Source: a bacterium (GTDB taxonomy: Bacteria; Electryoneota; RPQS01). Taken from it: a stretch of 64,000 nt of DNA. The stretch is from positions 434,001 through 498,000 of the forward strand of contig JADJCU010000003.1 in the NCBI GenBank assembly GCA_016703065.1, in the 5' to 3' direction. Under the pieces are notes generated by a model. It was not told where the DNA came from, ran no database searches, and worked only from the letters and a program-made list of their open reading frames with translations. Of the stretch, positions 12,252 to 22,403 are shown piece by piece (the stretch's first letter is position 1; every line of letters starts with the position of its first letter). Made by a program: the position numbers and the translations under genes.

Positions 12252-13088
12252 TCAATCTTCCAACGTGTCCGTGACCATGACCTGAAACGTATCGCAGTCG
12301 ATCGCGCAAAACACGCCAAGTCCGTTCTCAATATTCGTCAGCGGATCGTTGCGCAAATCTCCGACTATAATCGAACTGGCGTAGTTCCACCAAACTGTGT
12401 CACAAGAAAAGACGCGGAACTGCATCCGGCCCGTGTAGCAAAGACCTATCCACGGCATGTTCTGCGCATTTGCATATCGCACGGCCCAATTCGTAAAGTA
12501 CGTGCCCGGCCCGTTATCGTCGCCCATGTCGCACGACTCGCCGTACTTGCTGGTCTCAAGACTCTCCATGAAAATCATATAGCCGAAATTGGTCGGATCT
12601 TGCGTCCACGTCAATCGAAGTTCATTACCGCCGTATTCAAGCGTATCCGGATTCAGGTCAACAACGCTGTTTCCTTCGTCCACCAACGCGGCCTCAGTGA
12701 TGTCAATCGCCCCCGCCCCATAGGAAGCCGCCGTGAGCGTGTCACCACTTGCCACGACCACCAGGTCATAGCGCTCACCGGTCGTGACCAATGGCGCATC
12801 CTCCGATGCGGCGTATATCCCGGGCACTCCGGAGTTGGCTTCTGTAAGGGAGTACGTTGAACCATCGACCGTGACCCGTACATCCGCGCCGGTCACTTTA
12901 ACCGAATCCGCATAGTACGGCTCCGTGACGGGAACGGTATGCGTTAGCCTGATTTCCATGCGCTGCCCAATCCACATGAATCCGTCAACAACGACCTTTT
13001 CATCGTAGGTACTGGGCGCTTCGTCATCACAAGCGGAGAACAGCGCCGCGCTGCACAGCGCCAACAGGAGATATGAAGTTAATTTCAT
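12252..13088 (-). CDS. DUF4249-type outer-membrane lipoprotein
   Basis: 278 residues with a lipoprotein signal peptide; the lipobox is LFSAC, with the modified Cys at about residue 20. The body resembles DUF4249, a family of FCB lipoproteins encoded beside TonB-dependent receptors and probably serving as the surface-exposed partner (substrate lid or capture protein). Features include an early VVDGF segment and a beta-rich Ig-like region (VRVTVDGSTYSL). The start lies three nt after the stop of the TonB receptor gene, implying translational coupling. The substrate is unknown; there is no SusD-like TPR content and no carbohydrate-active enzyme nearby. Confidence 0.72.
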   Translation of the reverse strand: MKLTSYLLLALCSAALFSACDDEAPSTYDEKVVVDGFMWIGQRMEIRLTHTVPVTEPYYADSVKVTGADVRVTVDGSTYSLTEANSGVPGIYAASEDAPLVTTGERYDLVVVASGDTLTAASYGAGAIDITEAALVDEGNSVVDLNPDTLEYGGNELRLTWTQDPTNFGYMIFMESLETSKYGESCDMGDDNGPGTYFTNWAVRYANAQNMPWIGLCYTGRMQFRVFSCDTVWWNYASSIIVGDLRNDPLTNIENGLGVFCAIDCDTFQVMVTDTLED

Positions 13089-13091
13089 GAT

Positions 13092-15347
13092 TTAGAACTC
13101 CGCGGTGAAGCCAAAGGTGGGCAGGAACGGTAATTGTCCGTTCATGGTCAGGCCAACCGGATTCGATGTGAAGTCCGGCGTCAGCATGAGCGGATTCTTG
13201 CGTCCTAAGGCGTTGATTAGTTCGATGTACGGACTGAACGTGCACCAGTTCCACTCATACTTCAGCCGGTAGGCCAGGTCGAGGCGCATGTAGGCGTCAA
13301 ACCGTTCACCGTTCGTGCGCCCTTGCATAAAGTAATGCGGCGGTAGGCCCAGACCGGGGCTGTACGCGCCTTCTGGATAGGTATAGGGCAAACCGGATTG
13401 GTAGTTCAATCGTGCTTCGAGGCTGCCGCGCGAGCGAATCTTCCGGCTCATGAAGATGTTCGTGTTATTCTGCCGGTCAAAGAACGCCGGAAAGCTCAAA
13501 CCATTGTCAATACTCTCGTAATCTTCGAAGTCGTCGTAAACCCTCCTCGTCCTGCCCCAACCGTAACCGAGACTCATGTCGTACGCTCCGAATGTCCCGC
13601 CGATGGTCAGGTCCATTCCATACGCATAGCCCTTCCCCATGCGCACGAAATCTTCCAGATCACTGTCGCCATCGTCGCTTCCGTCGAATAGGTCGAGCTG
13701 CGCTATGTTCTGGAAGTTCTTATAGTACGCGCCTCCCGACAGCTTGAACCGCCCGAGGCTATCGTCAACAAATGTCAATGCGAACTGCTGGCCGCGTGCC
13801 ACGCCAAATCGCTCCGAAAGTGGAACATACGAATCAAACAGTGACGCGAAATCTTCTCCGACGCGCATCTGCTGAAAGTATTGGGTATAAAGTCCCCACG
13901 CTCCGCTGACGTACATCCCCGGTTTAAGATCGCGTCGCATCGCCAATCGCGGCGTGATCTCGTCTTTGTCACTCATTGTGTAATTCTCGAAGCGCACGCC
14001 CGGACTGATCGTCCATTTGTCGGTCAGCCGGTAGTCATCAGCGGCAAATACCGCGAGCAGTGTGGCGCTATACTCGTTATGACCGATCAGGAAATCTGAC
14101 GACACCGCTTCAAGCATGGCGTCGACGAATTTTGCTTCAGCGCCGAATGAGAACGTGTTGCGCGCGTTCGCAAAATAAGTCAGGTCCGTCTCGGCCGTAA
14201 GATCGTCAATGGTGTTGTTCCACTCAAACCAAACGTCGCCGGTTTCAAAGCGCTGTCGTCCATAAAATGCGCTTCCGGCCAGGGTTGTATGCGTATACAA
14301 TTTCGGCGAAAAGATGTGCACAAAGGGCAGACTGAACGTGCGATTGCCCCAGGTCAAACGCAGCCGGTCACCGGTCGCCGACGAGACTTTCAGAATGTCG
14401 TCGCCATAATAAACCGACGGCGAAATCCGGTCTCCGTTCGAGAAGTCACGCGTGAGTTTCGCATTGAAATCGTAAAAGTAATACGGGAAGTCATCCTCGA
14501 TGATATCGAGGCTCTTGAACAGCTTGGTCGCGCCGTCAATATACGTTCGGCGCCCGGCAACAAGCCACGAACCGTGCGGTAGCGGACCTTCCAGTAATGC
14601 GGTTGACGAGAGTAGCGACAAACCTACTTTGCCTTCTACCTTGTTACGGTTTCCTTCACGGTCCGCCACATCCACCACAGCCGACAGTCGTCCGCCGTAC
14701 TGCGCGCCGAATCCGCCCTTTATCAGCTTGACGTCCTTCACCGCATCCATGTTGAAGATTGAGAACAAGCCGCCCAAATGCGTGGGCTTATAGACGTTGA
14801 CGCCGTTCAGCAGAATCAGATTCTGGTCACCGGAGCCGCCCCAGATGTTCAGGTCCGCCGAAAAATCACTCGACGGCAGAATACCCGCAGTCGCCTGTAA
14901 CGCGCGAAACAGGTCCGGCTCCGCAAGCTGCGGCAGCTTCTTCAGCTCGCGCGGCGTGACTTCAATCTGTGCCACTTTCGGCGCGTAATCGGGCTCGCGG
15001 TCACGCTCTGCGATAATCTCAACCTCTTTGAACTGCAGCGCTTGATCACGCATCAGAATCGTCAGATTCTGACTCGCACCGTCCTCAACGACAATATCCT
15101 TGCGCAACTGCTCGTAGCCGAGCGAGTTAAAAACCAACTTATAAGCGCCCGCCGCGAGATTCGGAATGGAAAAGAACCCTTCTACATTCGCCGCGGCGCC
15201 GCGCGTGGTGCCCTCAACAACCACCGCGACCGCAGGAATGGACTCGCCGGTCGCTGCGTCTTTGATCTTGCCCGAGACGGTTCCCGCAGCCATCGCGCTA
15301 AGCGATAAGCCGAGCAAGACCAGGACTATCAACCAGAGTTTATGCAT
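13092..15347 (-). CDS. TonB-dependent outer-membrane receptor
   Basis: 751 residues from the ATG at 15347, preceded by AGAGGAA; an upstream in-frame ATG at 15362 has no such site. The signal peptide (MHKLWLIVLVLLGLSLSAMA) is followed by a carboxypeptidase-regulatory-like domain at ~22-95 (GTVSGKIKDAATGESIPAV, FNSLGYEQL). A plug domain spans ~115-215 (LFRALQATAGILPSSDFSADL, LNGVNVYKPTHLGGLFSIFN, GGFGAQYGGRLSAVVDV). A 22-strand-type beta-barrel ends in an aromatic residue (GFTAEF). It imports an unknown ligand using TonB energy; the gene after it encodes the DUF4249 lipoprotein partner. No tonB/exbBD genes are in the window. Confidence 0.92.
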   Translation of the reverse strand: MHKLWLIVLVLLGLSLSAMAAGTVSGKIKDAATGESIPAVAVVVEGTTRGAAANVEGFFSIPNLAAGAYKLVFNSLGYEQLRKDIVVEDGASQNLTILMRDQALQFKEVEIIAERDREPDYAPKVAQIEVTPRELKKLPQLAEPDLFRALQATAGILPSSDFSADLNIWGGSGDQNLILLNGVNVYKPTHLGGLFSIFNMDAVKDVKLIKGGFGAQYGGRLSAVVDVADREGNRNKVEGKVGLSLLSSTALLEGPLPHGSWLVAGRRTYIDGATKLFKSLDIIEDDFPYYFYDFNAKLTRDFSNGDRISPSVYYGDDILKVSSATGDRLRLTWGNRTFSLPFVHIFSPKLYTHTTLAGSAFYGRQRFETGDVWFEWNNTIDDLTAETDLTYFANARNTFSFGAEAKFVDAMLEAVSSDFLIGHNEYSATLLAVFAADDYRLTDKWTISPGVRFENYTMSDKDEITPRLAMRRDLKPGMYVSGAWGLYTQYFQQMRVGEDFASLFDSYVPLSERFGVARGQQFALTFVDDSLGRFKLSGGAYYKNFQNIAQLDLFDGSDDGDSDLEDFVRMGKGYAYGMDLTIGGTFGAYDMSLGYGWGRTRRVYDDFEDYESIDNGLSFPAFFDRQNNTNIFMSRKIRSRGSLEARLNYQSGLPYTYPEGAYSPGLGLPPHYFMQGRTNGERFDAYMRLDLAYRLKYEWNWCTFSPYIELINALGRKNPLMLTPDFTSNPVGLTMNGQLPFLPTFGFTAEF

Positions 15348-15420
15348 GTTTCCTCTTGCCAACCTTAATGTCCGTTAACTTCTTGTTTGTGAGAACTGAT
15401 TTGGCTATTCTATGCTAATG

Positions 15421-15443
15421 AAAAGGGCGGCCCGCGCCGCCCT
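15421..15443 (-). terminator. Terminator of the M32 carboxypeptidase gene
   Basis: GGGCGGC / GCCGCCC stem followed on the minus strand by TTTT, about a dozen bases after the stop codon. Confidence 0.85.
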
Positions 15444-15454
15444 CTATTGCGCGT

Positions 15455-16966
15455 CTACAGTTTGTACAGTGAGGAGAATTTCTCCGTCAAGTAGCTCAGA
15501 TAGTCCTCCGTTCCCAGCGCTTTTCCCGTCGCGCGTTGCATCAATTCATCTCGCGTGAACCGGCGCCCGTGCTGATGCACGTTCTCCCTGAGCCACGCCA
15601 GAATCTCCCCAAAATTCCCCTTCTCTATCTTCTCCATCATCGTCGGCATATCGGCGTGCATCTTCTTCCACATCTGCCCCGCAGCGATATTACCCACACT
15701 GTACGACGGAAAGTATCCAAAACTGCCGCCGCTCCAGTGAACGTCCTGCATCACACCCTCTTTACCGTCGTTCGGCGGCGTGATGCCCAAGTACGCTTCA
15801 ACCTTCTGATTCCAGACCTTCGGCAAGTCCGAGACCGAAATCACACCTGCAAACAAATCCCGTTCAATTTCAAATCTCAGAATAATATGCAAGTCGTACG
15901 TTAGCTCGTCTGCTTCGACACGAACCAGACTGCGCTCGACGTGATTCACTGCAAGCACCCAGTCTTCTACCGACATGCCCGCCAGCTCGTTCCCGAACGC
16001 TGACGTTAACTGCGGGTAAAAACATTTCCAAAACGGTAAACTGCGCCCGATGTAGTTCTCCCACATCCGGCTCTGCGATTCATGAATCCCGTAACTCAGC
16101 GCCTCCGACAACGGCGTACCGTAAGTAGCCGGAGCCACCCCCTGCTCATACAGTCCATGTCCCATCTCATGAATGATCCCGAAGATCGCCTGCTGCGGCG
16201 CATGCTCATTGTACCGGGTCGTCAACCGAACGTCGCCCAATCCTCCCGAGCAGAACGGATGAATCGAGGTATCAAGCCTCCCACCCTGCCTGTCAAAGCC
16301 GATTTTTTCGATCAGCCCTTCGCCGAAGGTCTTCTGCTTTTCCGCCGTAAACCGGTTCTTCTCAAAAGCGAAATTCGCCTTAACCTTCGAGTGAATCACC
16401 TTCTCCGCCAGCGGCACGGTCACCGCCTTCATCTCATCAAACAGCTTGGTCAAACTGACTACCGTTGCGCCCGCTTCGTATTCATCAACCAGCGCGTCAT
16501 AAGGTGTGCCGGTGTGTCCGTAGGCCTCCGCAAGCTGCTTGGTCAACTCAACGAGCTTCTCAAGCTCCGGCGCAAACAGCGAGAAGTCTGCCTTCTCCCG
16601 CGCCCTTCCCCAAATGTCATGTGTGAGCGACCGCTGACGGGACAACTCCTCTACCAACTCCTGTGGGACCTTGGTCGCCCTATCGTAATCACGCGACATT
16701 TCCCGCACGTTAGCTTGTTCGGCCTCCGTCAACGCGCCATTAGTAGTCTTGCACGTCGAAATCAGCTCCCCAACGCGCTTAGAGGTCAACCGTTCGTGGG
16801 CGAGGCCGCTCACCATCGCCAGCTCATTAGCCCGCTTTTCGGCGCCCTTCGGCGGCATGTTGACCTGCATGTCCCATTGCAGAACGCTGCTTATGCTTCC
16901 GAGCGTCGAGTATTGCTTGAACGCTTTGGTAAGCTCTTGATAACAATTACGAACATCCGTCGCCAT
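15455..16966 (-). CDS. M32 family metallocarboxypeptidase (carboxypeptidase Taq type)
   Basis: 503 residues from the ATG at 16966-16964, which has AAAGGAA five to six bases upstream; an upstream in-frame ATG at 17029 lacks such a site. Cytosolic zinc carboxypeptidase that trims C-terminal residues from peptides. The zinc site is HEMGHG within GIIHEMGHGLYEQG, with the third ligand expected in the following SESQSRMWEN helix (HESQSRMWEN visible). Other family blocks are HPFCSGGLGDVRLTTRY and DELTYDLHIILRFEIERDL. The length matches the family. Monocistronic, with its own terminator. Confidence 0.94.
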   Translation of the reverse strand: MATDVRNCYQELTKAFKQYSTLGSISSVLQWDMQVNMPPKGAEKRANELAMVSGLAHERLTSKRVGELISTCKTTNGALTEAEQANVREMSRDYDRATKVPQELVEELSRQRSLTHDIWGRAREKADFSLFAPELEKLVELTKQLAEAYGHTGTPYDALVDEYEAGATVVSLTKLFDEMKAVTVPLAEKVIHSKVKANFAFEKNRFTAEKQKTFGEGLIEKIGFDRQGGRLDTSIHPFCSGGLGDVRLTTRYNEHAPQQAIFGIIHEMGHGLYEQGVAPATYGTPLSEALSYGIHESQSRMWENYIGRSLPFWKCFYPQLTSAFGNELAGMSVEDWVLAVNHVERSLVRVEADELTYDLHIILRFEIERDLFAGVISVSDLPKVWNQKVEAYLGITPPNDGKEGVMQDVHWSGGSFGYFPSYSVGNIAAGQMWKKMHADMPTMMEKIEKGNFGEILAWLRENVHQHGRRFTRDELMQRATGKALGTEDYLSYLTEKFSSLYKL

Positions 16967-17322
16967 TCGAAATTCCTTTCTAAAAACTGGAGCCGGCCCC
17001 CCGCTTTTCAGCCCCGGGAGTCGGCTCAAGAGTTCTACACATGTTAGACAACGAGCCCCACCGTCTTACAGTCTGCAAACCGAACCCGACAATTCCGCGA
17101 ATGAAACGTCCGATGGGGCCATGCCTCTCTTACAGACTACCTAAATCAAGTAGTTGCCGAGTGACAACATAAGAGTCGGAGCGGCTTCAAAACCAAAACT
17201 CGTCAAAAATAGCACTTTCTTCCCACATTCTCAATCCGACAGAAGTCTGATGAGGGTCACTCATCCTCGTAAGGCAGGTCTGTTGCCGTGCGCAACTAAT
17301 TTCACAGTAGGCCGCTGCAGAC

Positions 17323-17351
17323 TTGTCTAACGCTTGAGGATGTGCTACTTT
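17323..17351 (+). promoter_or_regulatory. Sigma-70-type promoter of the beta-helix gene
   Basis: -35 TTGTCT (17323-17328), 17-nt spacer, -10 TACTTT (17346-17351). The predicted start is near 17358, downstream of the longest possible ORF start at 17342, which favours the ATG at 17393. The rest of 17030-17322 holds nothing I can identify. Confidence 0.55.
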
Positions 17352-17392
17352 GGGATCAAGGGTGTGATTTCAAACATTCAGACTCAAAACAG

Positions 17393-20300
17393 ATGACATT
17401 TGTGGCAAGATACCTGTGCGCAATTCCATTCACCATGCTTCTCATGGTCGGGCCGAGCTTTGCTGCCTTATCCGGCGGATTCACGGTCGGCCCAACCGGC
17501 GACTTCGAGACACTGGGCGAAGCGGTTGATAGCTTGATGACCACCGGCATCAGCGGCCGCGTGACCTTCACTCTGGCACCCGGCGTTTTCGACGGCCCAA
17601 TTCAGATCGGCGATTTTCCGGGCTCTGGCTCGGCCTTGGTCGCCTTCATCTCGACTGATCCCTCGGCGGCTACGATCACTTCGTCGGACGGCACCAACCC
17701 GGCTTTATTAATCGACGGTGCCCGCAGACTGCACTTCGAAAACCTCCGCATCGTCTCGACAAACCCGCTCCAACCCGCAATGTCCGTTCGCGGCACGGCG
17801 AACGATGTCTACGTTTTCTCGTGTGATTTTGCGTCTAACGGACCAGTACCGAACGTCGAAGTGACCAATGGAAGCTCAAACGTACGGTTCAAGCTCTGTC
17901 GGATACGCGGTGGCTCGGACGGCGTTTCGTTTACGTCTAATCTAATCTCGGGACTGAATAACCGCCTCGAGAAATGTGCTATCGACAGCGTGCAGCGCGC
18001 GGTCTTCGTCTCCAAGCAGTCGAATTGCCGCATTGAATGGTGTGATTTGCGGCCGAATTCCGCAGCGGGCTCCGGTGCAACCGGAGTCTACATTGGCGCT
18101 CAGAATCCACTCGACAGTGTGCTGGTGCTTGGCAATTCGATTTCCGAGCTTCAGACCGGCAGCGGATATGCCGTTGCGCTTCGCCATGCCCCGCAAACAA
18201 GCGCTTCTCGCCTGGTCGCGGCCAATAACTTCATCTTTGGCTTCCAGAATACGGGATCTTCGCAGGTGCGGGCGCTCTTCCTTTCCGCCGGAGACAATCG
18301 AATCGTCAACAACAGCGTCCTCGCGAATGATGTGACGGCCACCGGAACGTCGTACACGGTGTATAACGGTCTGACTTCGGCGGAGTCGCGGCTGACGCTG
18401 CTGAACAATATTCTCGTCAACCAGGAAGCCAGCCGTCCCGCGTATGGACTCTTTGTGCTGACAACGGCCGGGCAGCTGACCGCAAACAACAATTTGTATT
18501 TTGGAACTGGAGCGGCCTATCAAATGGGCTGGCAGTTGACCGGTTTTACGGCGCTCGCCGAATGGCAGACAGCGACCGGACAGGACGTCTTCAGCACAAC
18601 GGGCGATCCCCTCTTCGTCTCCGATTCGGACCTGCACTTACAGCCGACCGCAGCTCTAACTCACCAGAACGGTGCCGTAGCGCATGATGTCCCGGTGGAT
18701 TTTGATGGAGCGTCGCGCTTTCAGCCGCCGGACATTGGCGCCGACGAATACCAGTTTGCGGCTCCGGAGTTCGACGCCGCGATCCTTGACGTTGTTGGCC
18801 TTCCGTTGGGCGCACCGGCCTATTCGTTAATCAGCTTGAATGTAGTCATACAGAATCGTGGTTCATCGGCGATATCGAATCTCCCGCTGCAATTGACCTT
18901 TGATGATACCCTGCGAGCCGAGGTACTTGCGAATCTCGCTCCGTCCGTAACGGACACTGTGCTACTCGTGTGGAGCATAGGCGCTGCGCACGCGGAGACG
19001 ACTCCCACGATTGAGGCCAGACTGCCCGGCGACGCACATCCGCAGGATAACATATACGGGTTCACGCTGACGATCACGACTTACCCCATGAGCGGACTCT
19101 ACACAGTCGGCGGCGCTGTAAGTGACTATCCGACGCTCTCTGCGGCAGTGTCCGACCTGGCTCTGCGAGGCGTTTCATCCGACGTCAGGTTTGAAGTCGC
19201 GCCGGGTCTCTATTCCGAGAGTGTCGAGATTGCTGCGATAACAGGCGCGAGTGAATTTTCCGGCGTGACGATCCGGCCTTCACATAGCGCGGAAGGCGCT
19301 GTGGTATTCGCGCCGACCGCCGCAGCCGCTGCGCTTCAATTAAGCGGTGCGTCATATATCACTCTCGAAGGACTTCAGTTTGTTGGCGGCGCCACTACAC
19401 CGGAGTTGATCAGAATCGATGGCGGTGGATCCCATAATGTGATTCGCTTCTGCTCGGTAAGCGGCGATTCCCGCGATGTGACAACTTCGTCCCTGATATC
19501 CATTGGCGGCGGAGGCTGCAGCGACAACCTGATAGCCGATTGTGAACTCACCGGCGCACATACCGGTGTGCGCCTTGAAGGCACCAGTCAACTCCGCGAT
19601 TCGGCGAACGCAATCCGGTCCAGCAAGATCAGTTCCACGCGCTGCGCCGTATTCTCGTCCTGGCAGCGTGGCCTATTGATCGAACAGTCTGTGATTATAC
19701 CCGGCCACACGTTGGCACCGGCAGTCGTGTACGGGATTAGACTCTCGAGTGGGGCTCCGGGCGACACGACGATCATCAGCGGTTGTCGTATCGTCGGCGG
19801 ATCGGGAACTGGCGCAATCTACGGGATATCTGCTGAGACCGTGAGCAGCACGGTGCTCGCCCGGAACAACTGGATTGGCGATTTCGACTCCCTATCGACC
19901 GCTGCAATCCATGCCGTGCACTGCCAGAGCGGCGAAACCGTGCTTTGGCACAACAGTATCGAAATCGGCAACTCGGCCGGCACGGGTGCGGCAATTTGCC
20001 TGTCGCTCTCCGGCACACAGGCGGTGGCCCGGCTTCGCAATTCGATTTTGCGTGTGTCCCGCACCGACGGTTTGGCCCGCACGATCTACTGGAGCGGCGG
20101 CGTCATCGACTCGGATTACAACCTTTACGAAACCCCCGGCTCAAACCTCGAGTATCGATTTGCGGCAAGTGCACTTGATGAAGATATCCAGACGCTCAGC
20201 GCCTGGACCTTGGTCTCTGCGCAAGATAGCAATAGCGTGACGTCGCAGTCGGGTTTCATCGCGCCCGGTGATCTGCATATCCGGCCCGATGCGGCGGGAC

Positions 20301-22282
20301 CGTCTAATCGCGGCGTCGAGCTGCCGGGTGTGCCGTATGACATTGACAATGAACCGCGTTCATCGTCACCCGACATAGGCGCTGACGAGTATGAGTACCT
20401 GTCGGCCATAGTCGACGTAAAAGTCGAAGTGCTTGAGATACCTGCGGCGCCGCTGCAATCCGGGCTGACATATCAGCTGTTCTCGGTCGTGCAAAACAGT
20501 GGTCAGTTGGCGGCGGACAATGTTGTGGTACAATTGCTCTTTGATGAAGTGGTTTTTGCATCACAGATTGTCTCCCTTGCGCCGGGTGACTACGCCGAGC
20601 AGTCGTGGCCCTGGACCGCTCCAGTCACGGAGCTTATGTTCGGTTCGCTTAAGTTACGCGTTTCTGCGGCGGGCGACCTCGTTCCTGCCAACGACGCCTT
20701 GAATTGTGCAGTCGTCGTCAGCGGAGCGCCCCTCTCCGGAGTAGTTTCAGTAGGTGGCGGTGCGCCGCAGTTCGGCACGCTTGAAGAAGTCGCGGCACAT
20801 TTGAAATGGCGCGGCGTCTCGGACAACGTGATCGTGTCGCTTGCCCCCGGCACATACACATCACCGCTGCGGCTCGATTCAATTCCCGGGGCCTCGTCAT
20901 TGAGTCGAGTCACCTTCCGGCCCGAGGTGCCCGGTTCAGTAATATTGGCCGCTCCGCAAGCGGCCGCGACCTTCGAATTCCGCGGCGCGTCTTACGTCAC
21001 GTTGACAGGTCTGAGCTTCGGTTGCGGTTCCGGCACACCGAACGCCATTCTATTTAGTCCTGGGAGCTGTTTTAATCAAGTGGACAGCTGCACAATCACC
21101 GGCGCGGGCCTGGCCGACATTTCGTCAGTCGGGATCCGATTCGGAGGAGCGGGATGCGTTGGCAATGTGGTCTCGCATTCGACGATCACGTCCGCACATG
21201 TCGGAGTCGAGTTGACTGGAGACGATTTCAATCTGTCACGAGACAACGTGATAAGCGCAAATCAAATCTCCAATGTATACTTCGGTGTGTGGGTGGACCA
21301 TCAAGTGAACGCGCTGATTGAAGGAAACGACATCGTTCCGGGGTCGCAAAGCGGACCGGCCAACGCGTGCTATGGCGTCTACGCGTTGCAGCTTGGTTCT
21401 GGAGGGTCTTTGCGGGTTGATGGGAATCGCATTCACGGATTTCTCGATGCGGCGGGACCCCGATCAAATCGCGCTGCTGGCGTCTATTCGGCGGCGGGCG
21501 GAAATGCAACCGTCGAGATTCTGAACAATTTCATCTACGGCTTCAACGCGTTGACGACGCTGCGGATTCGCGCGGTCTACCTCTCTAGCGGATCGCATCT
21601 CGTCGCCAACAACAGTATCCGCATCGACGACGCTCCCGCGGACAACGAGACTGCGGGCATCTTCGTTTCAACGGGGACCGAGCACGTAGCGCTCAACAAC
21701 TGTGTGATAAGCTACGAGAACGATGTTCCCGCGTATGCCGTGGACATCGAGACCGGCGGCGATATTCTCTGCGACTATAACTGTTGGTGGGGCAGCGGCG
21801 CTTTCTTCAAAATCGCCGAAGACGGCACAACCTCTTATACGACTCTGGCAAATTGGCAGGCGACAGGACAGGATGCGCATAGCCAGTCCTTGCACGTATC
21901 ATATCAATCGTCATCTGACTTGCACATTCAGCACACCGACCCAACACTTTACCGTGCCGGCGTGAACCTGTTCGAAGTCGCACGCGACATCGACAACGAA
22001 TTGCGTTCCAATCCACCGTGCGTCGGTGCGGACGAGTATGACTACTTCCCGAATCTCACCGCCCCGGCGTCTGTAACGATGTCCTCGTACGACGGCATGG
22101 GAATGGTCTTGCGGTGGACGGCAGTTCCGGGAGCAGATTCTTATCGAATCTGGACTGCCGGCACACTTGACGATCTGCAAAACAATCCGACAACGCTTGC
22201 AGTGACTTCGGCCACGGAATACGTGCTGCCAATAAACAGCGAGTTGAGTTCCCAAGCGCATTTTTGTGTGACTGCGGAATAG
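17393..22282 (+). CDS. Large secreted protein with three right-handed beta-helix + CARDB-type modules
   Basis: 1,629 residues from the ATG at 17393, which opens a clean signal peptide (cleavage near SFAA). The protein is built of three repeats of about 530 residues. Each starts with a G-x-(Y/V)-x-VGG-type strand followed by F-x-T-L-x-E-A. A right-handed parallel beta-helix rich in short N-rich turns follows (FENLRIVS, NRIVNNSVLAN). Each repeat ends with a conserved DIGADEY box; in repeats 1 and 2 a CARDB-like beta-sandwich follows (SLNVVIQNRGSSAISNLPL). The tail is a partial FN3-like domain (VLRWTAVPGADSYRIW). No T9SS sorting domain is present, unlike the other two giant/secreted proteins here, so its export route past the outer membrane is unclear. 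Probably a cell-surface or polysaccharide-active protein; function unknown. Confidence 0.85.
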   Translation: MTFVARYLCAIPFTMLLMVGPSFAALSGGFTVGPTGDFETLGEAVDSLMTTGISGRVTFTLAPGVFDGPIQIGDFPGSGSALVAFISTDPSAATITSSDGTNPALLIDGARRLHFENLRIVSTNPLQPAMSVRGTANDVYVFSCDFASNGPVPNVEVTNGSSNVRFKLCRIRGGSDGVSFTSNLISGLNNRLEKCAIDSVQRAVFVSKQSNCRIEWCDLRPNSAAGSGATGVYIGAQNPLDSVLVLGNSISELQTGSGYAVALRHAPQTSASRLVAANNFIFGFQNTGSSQVRALFLSAGDNRIVNNSVLANDVTATGTSYTVYNGLTSAESRLTLLNNILVNQEASRPAYGLFVLTTAGQLTANNNLYFGTGAAYQMGWQLTGFTALAEWQTATGQDVFSTTGDPLFVSDSDLHLQPTAALTHQNGAVAHDVPVDFDGASRFQPPDIGADEYQFAAPEFDAAILDVVGLPLGAPAYSLISLNVVIQNRGSSAISNLPLQLTFDDTLRAEVLANLAPSVTDTVLLVWSIGAAHAETTPTIEARLPGDAHPQDNIYGFTLTITTYPMSGLYTVGGAVSDYPTLSAAVSDLALRGVSSDVRFEVAPGLYSESVEIAAITGASEFSGVTIRPSHSAEGAVVFAPTAAAAALQLSGASYITLEGLQFVGGATTPELIRIDGGGSHNVIRFCSVSGDSRDVTTSSLISIGGGGCSDNLIADCELTGAHTGVRLEGTSQLRDSANAIRSSKISSTRCAVFSSWQRGLLIEQSVIIPGHTLAPAVVYGIRLSSGAPGDTTIISGCRIVGGSGTGAIYGISAETVSSTVLARNNWIGDFDSLSTAAIHAVHCQSGETVLWHNSIEIGNSAGTGAAICLSLSGTQAVARLRNSILRVSRTDGLARTIYWSGGVIDSDYNLYETPGSNLEYRFAASALDEDIQTLSAWTLVSAQDSNSVTSQSGFIAPGDLHIRPDAAGPSNRGVELPGVPYDIDNEPRSSSPDIGADEYEYLSAIVDVKVEVLEIPAAPLQSGLTYQLFSVVQNSGQLAADNVVVQLLFDEVVFASQIVSLAPGDYAEQSWPWTAPVTELMFGSLKLRVSAAGDLVPANDALNCAVVVSGAPLSGVVSVGGGAPQFGTLEEVAAHLKWRGVSDNVIVSLAPGTYTSPLRLDSIPGASSLSRVTFRPEVPGSVILAAPQAAATFEFRGASYVTLTGLSFGCGSGTPNAILFSPGSCFNQVDSCTITGAGLADISSVGIRFGGAGCVGNVVSHSTITSAHVGVELTGDDFNLSRDNVISANQISNVYFGVWVDHQVNALIEGNDIVPGSQSGPANACYGVYALQLGSGGSLRVDGNRIHGFLDAAGPRSNRAAGVYSAAGGNATVEILNNFIYGFNALTTLRIRAVYLSSGSHLVANNSIRIDDAPADNETAGIFVSTGTEHVALNNCVISYENDVPAYAVDIETGGDILCDYNCWWGSGAFFKIAEDGTTSYTTLANWQATGQDAHSQSLHVSYQSSSDLHIQHTDPTLYRAGVNLFEVARDIDNELRSNPPCVGADEYDYFPNLTAPASVTMSSYDGMGMVLRWTAVPGADSYRIWTAGTLDDLQNNPTTLAVTSATEYVLPINSELSSQAHFCVTAE

Positions 22283-22306
22283 CTGCCGCGGGCTTGTTCG
22301 CAAGAC

Positions 22307-22335
22307 AAAACCGCCCTGTTTCGGGGCGGTTTTGC
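22307..22335 (+). terminator. Terminator of the beta-helix gene
   Basis: AAAACCGCCC / GGGCGGTTTT stem with a T-rich tail, about 25 nt after the stop. Confidence 0.85.
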
Positions 22336-22403
22336 GTTTTCGGGAAATTCTTGTTACTTTCGATGAACTTGCGCCGGTTTCCTCTTCATCATCCCTCTCG
22401 CTC

